This document shows positions 15,735-23,799 of a stretch of 64,000 bases of DNA, piece by piece; position 1 is the stretch's first letter, and every line of letters begins with the position of its first letter. Position numbers and translations under genes: made by a program. The notes beneath the pieces were generated by a model. It was not told the origin of the DNA. It worked only from the letters and a program-made list of their open reading frames with translations, and searched no databases. The DNA comes from Eutrophosalina sp902522775 (GTDB lineage: Bacteria; Bacteroidota; Bacteroidia; Flavobacteriales; Flavobacteriaceae), in the NCBI GenBank assembly GCA_902522775.1, contig CABYWQ010000004.1, forward strand, positions 62,001-126,000, given 5' to 3'.

Positions 15735-18377
15735 ATGGATAAACCAAAACTTTTTTTGATTGATGCTTATGCTCTAATTTTTAGAGGATATTATGCGTTT
15801 ATAAAAAACCCTAGAATAAATTCAAAAGGATTTGATACAAGTGCAATAATGGGATTTTTAAATTCCATTTTTGATATTTTAAATAGAGAAAAACCTAAAT
15901 ATTTTTCGGTTGTATTTGATAAAGGTGGTTCGAAAGATAGGAAAAAAATTTTTCAAGAATATAAGGCTAACAGACATGCTACACCTGAACCAATTCTTGA
16001 ATCAGTTCCTATTATTTATGATATTTTGAAAAACTTGGGTATTAAAACAATCGATAAAGAAGGTTATGAAGCTGATGACATAATGGGAACAATAGCAATT
16101 AATGCTGAAAAAGAAGGATTTCAAATATACATGGTAACGCCTGACAAAGATTTTGCTCAATTAGTTACTGAAAATATATTCCTCTATAAACCTGCTAGAT
16201 TTGGAAATGGAATTGAAATTTGGGGAGTTGATGAAGTTAAAAATAAATTTGAAATAGATCATCCAGCAAAAGTTATTGACTATTTAGGTATGATGGGCGA
16301 TTCTGTAGATAATATTCCTGGACTTCCTGGGGTTGGAGATAAAACTGCAAAAAAATTTTTAAAGGAATATGGATCTCTTGAGAGTTTAATTCAAAACACA
16401 GAACACATAAAAGGTAAGTTAAAAGAAAAGATCGAAGAGAATAAAGATTTAGGTATTTTATCCAAAAAACTAGCAACTATTATCACTGATGTTCCCGTTA
16501 AATATAAAATTGAAGATTTAAAATTAAAAACACCAAACAATAAAGAAATATCCAAGATTTTCAATGATCTTGAATTTAAAAGATTAACTGAAACATTTAA
16601 AAAAATTTTTATAAAAGATAATATCGAAATTGAGCAAATCGATAAAAATTTTGACTTATTTTCTAACGTTGAAGAGGTATCAAAATCTTCAAATCAAATT
16701 TTCATTCAAGAAGTTTCTAGCGAAACGTCTTTTAGAATTCTACATGAAAAATTAAATAAGGAAAAGACATTTTCATTGGATGTAAATAAGGAAAATATTT
16801 TGTCGATTTGTTGGACAGAAAATTCAATTTACTCAATTGACATTAATCAAGGTGAATCAAATAAATTTATTAAACTAATTGAACCATTATTTAATGCAAA
16901 TTCTAGAATTTTTGTTTTTGACATAAAAAAAATTTTACGTTTTTTTAAAAAACATAATTTAGCTAACAACACCAAAGTATTTTTTGATTTAAAAATTGCT
17001 AACTATCTAATTGATTCAAACAGAAGAGATGACTTTGAATCATTTTTAAAAATTTATGGTTTTAATTCAGTTTTAGATAGTGATACAAGATCATATTACA
17101 TTAATAAAATTTCAACAACAATTATAAAAGAAATCAATGAACATGCTTTAGAATCACTTTTTGAAGATGTAGAAATGCCTCTTTCAGTAATACTAACTGA
17201 AATGGAAAATGAAGGAGTCAATATTGATACCAAACTATTGAATGATATTAACATTCAATTTGGAAATATTTTAAAAAAACTACAGTCTGAAATTTATCTA
17301 ATATGTGATCAAGAATTTAATTTAGCTTCTCCTAAACAATTAGGTGAAATACTTTTCGATAAGTTAAAAATTATATCAAAAGCAAAGAAAACGAAGTCAG
17401 GTCAATACTCAACAAGTGAGGAAACTTTATCAAAGCTAGCTAACAAACATGAAATAATAGTAAAAATTCTTAAATGGAGATCCTTACAAAAACTCATTAC
17501 GACATATGTTTCAGCATTGCCAAAGCAGATAAATAATGAAACCAAAAGAATTCATAGTGTTTTTAATCAGACCCTCACAGCCACTGGACGACTAAGTAGT
17601 CTAAATCCTAATCTTCAAAATATTCCAATAAGAACTAAAAATGGAAAATTGATCAGAAAAGCTTTTATACCTCGGAATAATAAACATATCATAATTTCAG
17701 CTGATTATTCACAAATTGAATTAAGAGTAATTGCATCGCTTAGTAATGACAAAAGTATGATCAAAGCTTTCAATAATGATGAGGATATACACAGAGCAAC
17801 AGCAGCTAATGTTTTTGGAGTTAAACAAGAAAATGTGAGTAAAGAACAAAGAAGTCATGCTAAAGTTGTAAACTTTGGAATTATTTATGGTGTTTCTGCT
17901 TTTGGGCTTAGTAATCAAACGAATCTGAGCAGAGCTGAATCAAAAGCAATAATAGAAAACTACTACAAATCATATCCACAACTTAAAGATTTTACAAATG
18001 AACAAGTTGAGTTTGCTAGAGAAAATGGATATGTGAAAACAATTCTTGGTAGAAAAAGATTTTTAAATGATATAAATTCTAGAAATGCAATAATTAGATC
18101 CTCTGCTGAGAGGAATGCGATAAACACACCTGTTCAAGGAAGTGCAGCAGACATAATCAAGATTGCAATGGTAAAAATTAACAGAGAATTTCAATCTCAA
18201 TCAATGAAAACAAAACTAATTTTACAAGTTCACGACGAACTTATTTTTGATTGTTTAATAGATGAGATAGATAATGTTAAAAAAATTGTTTCAGACAGTA
18301 TGCAAAATGCCTACAAACTAAAAGTTCCACTGAAGGTTGACATTGGTCAAGGTTATAATTGGCTTGAGGCACACTAG
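15735..18377 (+). CDS. polA: DNA polymerase I
   Basis: The 880-residue protein has an N-terminal 5'-3' exonuclease (FEN) domain (1-290; acidic motifs around YEADDIMG 111-118 and GDSVDNIPGLPGVG 188-201). A reduced 3'-5' exonuclease-like domain follows (about 320-480), then the family A polymerase domain with motif A DYSQIELR (657-664), motif B RSHAKVVNFGIIYG (706-719) and motif C VHDE (832-835). It replaces RNA primers and fills repair gaps. In the middle domain the usual DTE catalytic motif reads DVN (349-351), and the second acidic motif is not recognisable, so proofreading is probably lost. The ATG at 15735 gives a normal N terminus. Confidence 0.96.
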   Translation: MDKPKLFLIDAYALIFRGYYAFIKNPRINSKGFDTSAIMGFLNSIFDILNREKPKYFSVVFDKGGSKDRKKIFQEYKANRHATPEPILESVPIIYDILKNLGIKTIDKEGYEADDIMGTIAINAEKEGFQIYMVTPDKDFAQLVTENIFLYKPARFGNGIEIWGVDEVKNKFEIDHPAKVIDYLGMMGDSVDNIPGLPGVGDKTAKKFLKEYGSLESLIQNTEHIKGKLKEKIEENKDLGILSKKLATIITDVPVKYKIEDLKLKTPNNKEISKIFNDLEFKRLTETFKKIFIKDNIEIEQIDKNFDLFSNVEEVSKSSNQIFIQEVSSETSFRILHEKLNKEKTFSLDVNKENILSICWTENSIYSIDINQGESNKFIKLIEPLFNANSRIFVFDIKKILRFFKKHNLANNTKVFFDLKIANYLIDSNRRDDFESFLKIYGFNSVLDSDTRSYYINKISTTIIKEINEHALESLFEDVEMPLSVILTEMENEGVNIDTKLLNDINIQFGNILKKLQSEIYLICDQEFNLASPKQLGEILFDKLKIISKAKKTKSGQYSTSEETLSKLANKHEIIVKILKWRSLQKLITTYVSALPKQINNETKRIHSVFNQTLTATGRLSSLNPNLQNIPIRTKNGKLIRKAFIPRNNKHIIISADYSQIELRVIASLSNDKSMIKAFNNDEDIHRATAANVFGVKQENVSKEQRSHAKVVNFGIIYGVSAFGLSNQTNLSRAESKAIIENYYKSYPQLKDFTNEQVEFARENGYVKTILGRKRFLNDINSRNAIIRSSAERNAINTPVQGSAADIIKIAMVKINREFQSQSMKTKLILQVHDELIFDCLIDEIDNVKKIVSDSMQNAYKLKVPLKVDIGQGYNWLEAH

Positions 18378-18400
18378 GTTACATTTATTTTATAAATCAT

Positions 18401-18430
18401 TTGCAATTTTGATTAATTATTGTAGTTTTG
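18401..18430 (+). promoter_or_regulatory. Predicted promoter of rplM-rpsI
   Basis: TTG at 18401-18403 and TAGTTTTG at 18423-18430 are separated by 19 nt, an exact fit to the flavobacterial TTG-N17-23-TAnnTTTG pattern. Transcription would start near 18437, about 15 nt before the proposed TTG start of rplM at 18452. Confidence 0.65.
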
Positions 18431-18451
18431 TCGACCATTAAAATAATTGAA

Positions 18452-18904
18452 TTGGAATCTAACAGTTTTAAAACAATTTCGATCAGAAAAGAAGACGTCC
18501 AAAAGAAATGGTTTCTTGTTGATGCAAGTGAACAAACTCTGGGTAGAATGTGTTCAAAAATAGCAAAAATACTTAGAGGTAAGCACAAAGCAAGCTTTAC
18601 TCCTCACGTTGATTGTGGAGATAATGTAGTTGTGATAAATGCTAGTAAAATTAATTTAACAGGTAATAAGTGGTCTGATAAAAAATATATTAGCTACACT
18701 GGATATCCGGGCGGTCAAAGGATTAAAACAGCTCAACAAGTTTATGATAAAAACCCTTCAATTATTATTGAAAAAGCTATAAAGGGTATGCTTCCTAAGA
18801 ATAAATTGGGAGCTGCAATTTTCAAAAATTTGAAAGTTTATAACAAAGAAATACATAAGCAGGAGGCTCAAAATCCTCAGCCTATAAATTTAAATAAAAT
18901 ATAA
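18452..18904 (+). CDS. rplM: 50S ribosomal protein L13
   Basis: The 150-residue product matches bL13/uL13 throughout (KKWFLVDASEQTLGRM, FTPHVDCGDNVVVINA, ISYTGYPGGQR, MLPKNKLGAAIFKNLKVY). It is an early-assembling large-subunit protein. The TTG at 18452 is chosen as start because the resulting MESNSFKTIS aligns with the usual flavobacterial MDTLSYKTIS. An earlier in-frame TTG at 18428 lies inside the -7 promoter element and is unlikely to be transcribed. There is no ATG in the N-terminal region. rpsI follows after one base. Confidence 0.93.
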   Translation: MESNSFKTISIRKEDVQKKWFLVDASEQTLGRMCSKIAKILRGKHKASFTPHVDCGDNVVVINASKINLTGNKWSDKKYISYTGYPGGQRIKTAQQVYDKNPSIIIEKAIKGMLPKNKLGAAIFKNLKVYNKEIHKQEAQNPQPINLNKI

Positions 18905-18905
18905 T

Positions 18906-19292
18906 TTGGAAGTTATTCATAAGATTGGTAGAAGAAAAACATCTGTAGCTAGAGTTTACATGTCTAAAGGAAAAGATAAATTTATTGTTAATGGAAAGGA
19001 TTATAAAGAATATTTTCCCACTACAACATTACAATATAAGATTATGCAACCCTTTGATTTAACAAGTAACACTGGTAAATATGATTTGTCCGTAAATGTT
19101 TATGGTGGTGGTACCACTGGACAAGCTGAAGCTATCAGGTTAGCAGTTTCAAGAGCCTTGTGTGAATTATCGGAGGATAATAAATCAGCATTAAAGAGTG
19201 TAGGATTACTTACAAGGGATCCTAGAATGGTAGAAAGAAAGAAGTTTGGCCAGAAAAAGGCTAGAAAAAAATTCCAATTCTCTAAAAGATAA
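18906..19292 (+). CDS. rpsI: 30S ribosomal protein S9
   Basis: The 128-residue protein is a full-length uS9: it begins MEVIHKIGRRKTSVARVY and ends with the basic tail KKARKKFQFSKR, whose last residues reach the P-site tRNA. The start codon is TTG; the first residues match relatives exactly, so no ATG has been missed. It is separated from rplM by one base and forms the conserved L13-S9 operon. Confidence 0.96.
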   Translation: MEVIHKIGRRKTSVARVYMSKGKDKFIVNGKDYKEYFPTTTLQYKIMQPFDLTSNTGKYDLSVNVYGGGTTGQAEAIRLAVSRALCELSEDNKSALKSVGLLTRDPRMVERKKFGQKKARKKFQFSKR

Positions 19293-19300
19293 TAGAGTAT

Positions 19301-19329
19301 TTGGATTTAAGTTCATTATAATAACATTG
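19301..19329 (+). promoter_or_regulatory. Possible promoter of rpsB-tsf
   Basis: TTG at 19301-19303 and TAACATTG at 19322-19329 are spaced 18 nt apart. The -7 element departs from TAnnTTTG at one position. Transcription from here would give an rpsB leader of about 80 nt containing two hairpins. Confidence 0.4.
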
Positions 19330-19330
19330 T

Positions 19331-19418
19331 CGAATTTCGTTAAATCGAAATTTAGTTTAGCATCTAAACTGCCTTACACGGTACGTTGCTAAAAAACAAG
19401 AAAGTAAACTAAATAAAA
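19331..19418 (+). promoter_or_regulatory. Structured rpsB leader, candidate S2 autoregulatory element
   Basis: Two adjacent hairpins are visible. AATTTCG (19333-19339) pairs with CGAAATT (19346-19352) around a 6-nt loop, and AGTTTA (19354-19359) pairs with TAAACT (19365-19370) around a 5-nt loop. A less AT-rich stretch, GCCTTACACGGTACGTTGC, follows before the rpsB ATG. Neither hairpin has a U-run, so they do not look like terminators. Ribosomal-protein leaders that bind the encoded protein are common, and S2 is a plausible ligand; this is inference. Confidence 0.45.
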
Positions 19419-20192
19419 ATGGCAAAAGAAATAGATATTAAAGACCTAGTAAAAGCTGGTGTTCATTTTGGACACTTGACAAGAAAATGGAATCCTAATA
19501 TGGCTCCATTTATTTATTCTGAAAAAAATGGAATTCATATTATTAATCTATATAAAACGATTAATAAATTAAATGAGGCTTGTATAGCCCTCGAAAAAAT
19601 TGCTTTATCAGGCAGGAAAATTTTATTTGTTGCAACAAAAAAACAAGCTAAAAAGATAATTTCTGATTGTGCTTCTGAGCTAAATATGCCCTATATCACA
19701 GAGAGATGGCCAGGTGGAATGTTAACTAATTTTATAACTATCAGAAAAGCTGTAAAAAAAATGTCAGCTATTGACAGAACTAAGGAAGATGGAACATTTG
19801 AAACTCTCTCCAAGAAAGAAAAACTAAGAGTTGATCGAACCAGAGCAAAACTAGAAAAAAATTTAGGTTCTATTACTACAATGACAAGACTTCCAGGTGC
19901 TCTATTTGTGGTTGATATTAGAAGAGAACATATTGCTGTTAGAGAAGCCAATAAGTTAAACATACCAATATTTGCAATGGTTGATACAAATACGGATCCT
20001 AAAAAAGTTGACTTTGGTATTCCGTCGAATGATGATGCATCTAAATCAATCGAAATTATATTAAAAAATATTACTAAATCTATAAAATCAGGACTTGAAC
20101 TTAGAGAAAAAGAGAAAGCTGAGAAGGATGCAATAAAAGAGAAAAGTAATGAAGAAGAAACTAAAAATATTAAAAAAGTAAAATCTGAATAA
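19419..20192 (+). CDS. rpsB: 30S ribosomal protein S2
   Basis: The 257-residue uS2 has the expected start (IKDLVKAGVHFGHLTRKWNP) and motifs (FVATKKQAKK, TERWPGGMLTN, GALFVVDIRREHIAVREA, AMVDTNTDP) and a charged C-terminal tail typical of Bacteroidota. It is a late-assembling small-subunit protein. It heads the rpsB-tsf pair behind a structured leader and is separated from tsf by 12 nt. Confidence 0.96.
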   Translation: MAKEIDIKDLVKAGVHFGHLTRKWNPNMAPFIYSEKNGIHIINLYKTINKLNEACIALEKIALSGRKILFVATKKQAKKIISDCASELNMPYITERWPGGMLTNFITIRKAVKKMSAIDRTKEDGTFETLSKKEKLRVDRTRAKLEKNLGSITTMTRLPGALFVVDIRREHIAVREANKLNIPIFAMVDTNTDPKKVDFGIPSNDDASKSIEIILKNITKSIKSGLELREKEKAEKDAIKEKSNEEETKNIKKVKSE

Positions 20193-20204
20193 TAAAATTA
20201 TAAT

Positions 20205-21029
20205 ATGAGTAATATTACTGCTGCTGATGTAAACAAGTTAAGAAAAAGTACCGGTGCTGGAATTATGGATTGTAAAAAAGCATTAGTTGAAGCTAATGGT
20301 GATTTTGATTTAGCCATAGAAAATTTAAGAAAAAAAGGTCAAAAGGTTGCTGCAAAAAGAGCTGATAGAGAATCAAGTGAAGGTGCGGTTATAGCAAAAG
20401 TAAATTCTGACTCAAAATCTGGAGTCATAATATCTTTAAATTGTGAAACAGATTTTGTTGCAAAAAATGAATCATTTATTTCTCTTGCTACTCATATAGC
20501 TGAATTAGCATTAAGTTCAAATTCAAAAGAAGATCTTTTAGATTCAAAAATTCAATCAATGTCTGTTCACGAAAAATTAATTGAACAAACAGGTGTTATT
20601 GGTGAAAAATTAGAAATAGGCTCATTTGAAAAAATTGACTCAGAATTTGTTGGATCTTACATTCATGCTGGAAATAAAATTGCTACAATTGTTGGGTTGT
20701 CTACTAATTTTGATCAAGTACATGAAGTTGCAAAAAATGTATGTATGCAAGTTGCTGCTATGAACCCAGTTGCTCTAAATGAAGATGGAGTAAGTAAAGA
20801 GATAATTGATAAAGAAATAGAGATTGCTAAAGAACAACTTAGATCTGAAGGTAAACCCGAAGCTATGCTTGATAATATAGCTAAAGGAAAATTGAAGAAA
20901 TATTTCAAGGATAACACTCTAATTAATCAAGCATTTATCAAAGACAATAAGATATCGGTTAATGATTACATTAAATCTGTAAATTCAGATTGCTTCATAA
21001 CAAACTTTAAAAGAGTTTCCTTAGTATAA
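20205..21029 (+). CDS. tsf: Elongation factor Ts
   Basis: The 274-residue protein has the N-terminal UBA-like domain (TGAGIMDCKKALVEANGD) and the EF-Tu-contacting motif ETDFVAKNESF, followed by the two core subdomains. It is the nucleotide exchange factor of EF-Tu. It follows rpsB in the universal order, and pyrH-frr come next after 49 nt. Confidence 0.96.
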   Translation: MSNITAADVNKLRKSTGAGIMDCKKALVEANGDFDLAIENLRKKGQKVAAKRADRESSEGAVIAKVNSDSKSGVIISLNCETDFVAKNESFISLATHIAELALSSNSKEDLLDSKIQSMSVHEKLIEQTGVIGEKLEIGSFEKIDSEFVGSYIHAGNKIATIVGLSTNFDQVHEVAKNVCMQVAAMNPVALNEDGVSKEIIDKEIEIAKEQLRSEGKPEAMLDNIAKGKLKKYFKDNTLINQAFIKDNKISVNDYIKSVNSDCFITNFKRVSLV

Positions 21030-21078
21030 TTAATACACCCTTTTTAAATACTATGATTATATTTACATAATCATTAAA

Positions 21079-21783
21079 ATGCCTTACAAAAGAATTTTAT
21101 TAAAATTAAGTGGTGAAGCTCTTATGGGTGACAGGACTCATGGTGTAGACCCTTTAAGAATTAAGGCATATTGTAAAGAAATTAATGAACTTGTAAAAAC
21201 AGGTGTTGAAATAGCAATTGTAATTGGCGGTGGAAATATTTTTAGAGGATTATCTGCAGCAAGTAATGGTATGGATAGAGTCGAAGCTGACTACATGGGA
21301 ATGTTAGCCACTGTAATAAATGGGCTTGCTTTACAAAGTACTCTTGAGGAAATTGGTGTTCAAACAAGGCTTCAAACAGCACTAAAAATGGAATCGATTG
21401 CTGAGCCATATATAAAAAGAAGAGCTGTAAGACATTTGGAAAAAAAAAGAGTTGTTATTTTTAGTGCAGGAACTGGAAACCCTTTTTTCACAACAGACTC
21501 TGCTGCAGTTTTAAGAGCAATTGAAATTAATGCAGATGTTATTTTAAAGGGAACGAGAGTAGATGGTATTTATAATCTTGATCCAGAAAAAAGTAAAGAT
21601 GCTATTAAATTTGAATATCTAACATTTGATGATGCGATCAAAAAAAAATTAAAAGTAATGGATTCAACAGCATTTACTTTGAGTAAAGAAAATAATTTAC
21701 CAATTATTGTTTTTAACATAAATAAAGCTGGAAATCTAAAGAAAGTTATTGATGGAAAACAAGTTGGTACAATAGTTAATTAA
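21079..21783 (+). CDS. pyrH: UMP kinase
   Basis: The 234-residue protein belongs to the amino-acid-kinase family: LKLSGEAL at the N terminus, GGGNIFRG (phosphate-binding), the UMP-site region DYMGMLATVING, and TDSAAVLRAIE with KGTRVDGIY near the ATP site. It phosphorylates UMP to UDP in pyrimidine nucleotide synthesis. It abuts frr, whose ATG directly follows the pyrH stop. Confidence 0.96.
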   Translation: MPYKRILLKLSGEALMGDRTHGVDPLRIKAYCKEINELVKTGVEIAIVIGGGNIFRGLSAASNGMDRVEADYMGMLATVINGLALQSTLEEIGVQTRLQTALKMESIAEPYIKRRAVRHLEKKRVVIFSAGTGNPFFTTDSAAVLRAIEINADVILKGTRVDGIYNLDPEKSKDAIKFEYLTFDDAIKKKLKVMDSTAFTLSKENNLPIIVFNINKAGNLKKVIDGKQVGTIVN

Positions 21784-22335
21784 ATGGAAGAATTAGACTT
21801 TATTATTGAAGCAAGTGAAGAATCAATGATTAATTCCATATCTTTTTTGGAAAAAGAACTTTTAAATATAAGAGCTGGCAAAGCTAATCCTAATATGTTA
21901 TCGAGCGTAAAAGTTGATTATTATGGTTCTCAAACTTTTTTAAATCAAATTGCAAATATTAATACCCCAGATTCACAAACTTTGTCCATTCAACCATGGG
22001 AAAAAGATAAGCTTGAAGATATAGAAAAAGCTATTTTATCTAGTAATTTAGGGTTTAATCCAATGAATAATGGCGAATCTATAATAATCAGCATCCCTCC
22101 TTTAACAGAGGAAAGAAGAATTGAGTTGGTAAAAGTTGCAAAATCTGAAGTTGAAAATGCTAAAGTGAGTATTCGAAATGTAAGAAAAGAGGCTAATAAT
22201 GAAATAAGAAAATCTGATGCTAGTGAAGATATGAAATCAAATTATGAAATAGATATTCAAAATATTACTAATAAATACACTTCAAAAATTGATTCGATTT
22301 TTTCTACCAAAGAAAAAGAAATTTTATCCGTTTAA
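21784..22335 (+). CDS. frr: Ribosome recycling factor
   Basis: The 183-residue protein is a full-length RRF (LNIRAGKANPNMLSSVKVDYYG, IQPWEKDKLEDIEKAI, IPPLTEERRIELVKVAKSE). With EF-G it splits the post-termination ribosome. The start codon follows the pyrH stop with no gap, and asnS begins two bases after its own stop, so it sits in one transcription unit. Confidence 0.96.
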   Translation: MEELDFIIEASEESMINSISFLEKELLNIRAGKANPNMLSSVKVDYYGSQTFLNQIANINTPDSQTLSIQPWEKDKLEDIEKAILSSNLGFNPMNNGESIIISIPPLTEERRIELVKVAKSEVENAKVSIRNVRKEANNEIRKSDASEDMKSNYEIDIQNITNKYTSKIDSIFSTKEKEILSV

Positions 22336-22337
22336 TT

Positions 22338-23756
22338 ATGCCAAAAAGATTACAAATTAAATCTGTATTGAACAATGATTATGTTGGAAAAGTTATCGTT
22401 GTTTGTGGTTGGGTTAAAACATTTCGTTCTAATAGATTTATAAATTTAAATGACGGCTCTTGTCTTAGTGACCTTCAATGTGTAGTTGATTATGAGAAAC
22501 TTGATGAATCAAAATTATCAAAAATTAATACAGGTGCTTGTTTAGAAGTTGAGGGAGAAATAGTAAAAAGTAAAGGTCGAGAACAAAGTGTTGAATTAAT
22601 TGTAAATAATATTAATATTTTAGGAGAAAGTGACCCTGAAAAATTTCCAATTCAACCAAAAAAACATTCATTTGAATTTTTAAGAGAAAATGCTCACCTC
22701 AGAGTTAGAACTAAAACTTTAAGCTCAGTATTTAGAATCAGATCTGAAGTTTCATTTGCTATCCATAATTTTTTCAATAAAAATAATTTTTATTACATCC
22801 ACACTCCAATCATTACAGGAAGTGATGCTGAAGGAGCAGGTGAAATGTTTAAAGTAACAACACTAGATTCGAATAAAAATAATCTCGATTATTCTGAAGA
22901 TTTTTTTGGTAAAGAAACAAATTTGACTGTCTCTGGACAACTGGAAGCTGAATCGATGGCAATGGGTCTTGGAAATGTTTATACTTTTGGACCAACCTTT
23001 AGAGCTGAGAATTCAAATACTTCTAGGCATTTGTCTGAGTTTTGGATGATTGAACCTGAGATGGCTTTCTATGATTTAAATGACAATATGGATTTGGCTG
23101 AAAAATTTATACAGAATGTAATTAAAAATATTTTTGAAAAATGTAAGGATGATATAGTTTTTTTAAGTGATAGGCTTGAAAAAGAAGAAATGTCCAAGCC
23201 AAAAGACCAAAGAAGCGAGCTTTCACTTCTTGAAAGGATTGAATTTGTAATAAATAACAATTTTAAAAGAGTTACATATTCTGATGCATTTGAAATTTTA
23301 AAGAATTCTAAACCAAATAAAAAAGGAAAATTTAAATATCCTGTTAAAGAATGGGGAATTGATTTTCAGAGCGAACACGAACGTTTTTTAGTTGAGAAAT
23401 ATTTTAAAAGTCCCGTAATTGTTTATGATTATCCTGCGAAAATAAAAGCGTTTTATATGAGATTAAATGATGATTCTAAAACTGTTAGAGCAATGGATAT
23501 TTTATTTCCTGGAATAGGTGAAATTGTTGGTGGTTCACAAAGAGAAGAAAGACTTGATGTTTTAAATGAAAGAATTGAAGCTTTAGGAATTGAAAAAAAA
23601 GAGCTTTGGTGGTATCTAGATCTTAGAAAATTTGGAACTGTAAAACATAGTGGATTTGGTCTTGGTTTAGAAAGATTGATTCAATTTATTACAGGAATGA
23701 GTAATATTAGAGATGTTATTCCTTTTCCAAGAACTCCAAAAAACGCCGAGTTTTAG
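22338..23756 (+). CDS. asnS: Asparaginyl-tRNA synthetase
   Basis: The 472-residue class IIb synthetase has an N-terminal OB-fold anticodon-binding domain (about 15-110). The catalytic domain shows motif 2 (GPTFRAENSNTSRHLSEFWMIEPE) and motif 3 (GFGLGLERLIQF), with class IIb features such as VSGQLEAESMAMG. AsnRS rather than AspRS is indicated by the overall pattern and the length. It is part of the pyrH-frr-asnS-rpoN run. Confidence 0.95.
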   Translation: MPKRLQIKSVLNNDYVGKVIVVCGWVKTFRSNRFINLNDGSCLSDLQCVVDYEKLDESKLSKINTGACLEVEGEIVKSKGREQSVELIVNNINILGESDPEKFPIQPKKHSFEFLRENAHLRVRTKTLSSVFRIRSEVSFAIHNFFNKNNFYYIHTPIITGSDAEGAGEMFKVTTLDSNKNNLDYSEDFFGKETNLTVSGQLEAESMAMGLGNVYTFGPTFRAENSNTSRHLSEFWMIEPEMAFYDLNDNMDLAEKFIQNVIKNIFEKCKDDIVFLSDRLEKEEMSKPKDQRSELSLLERIEFVINNNFKRVTYSDAFEILKNSKPNKKGKFKYPVKEWGIDFQSEHERFLVEKYFKSPVIVYDYPAKIKAFYMRLNDDSKTVRAMDILFPGIGEIVGGSQREERLDVLNERIEALGIEKKELWWYLDLRKFGTVKHSGFGLGLERLIQFITGMSNIRDVIPFPRTPKNAEF

Positions 23757-23799
23757 GTTATATACTTTGTTATTTCGTAATTTTAAGCTTTAAATTGAT

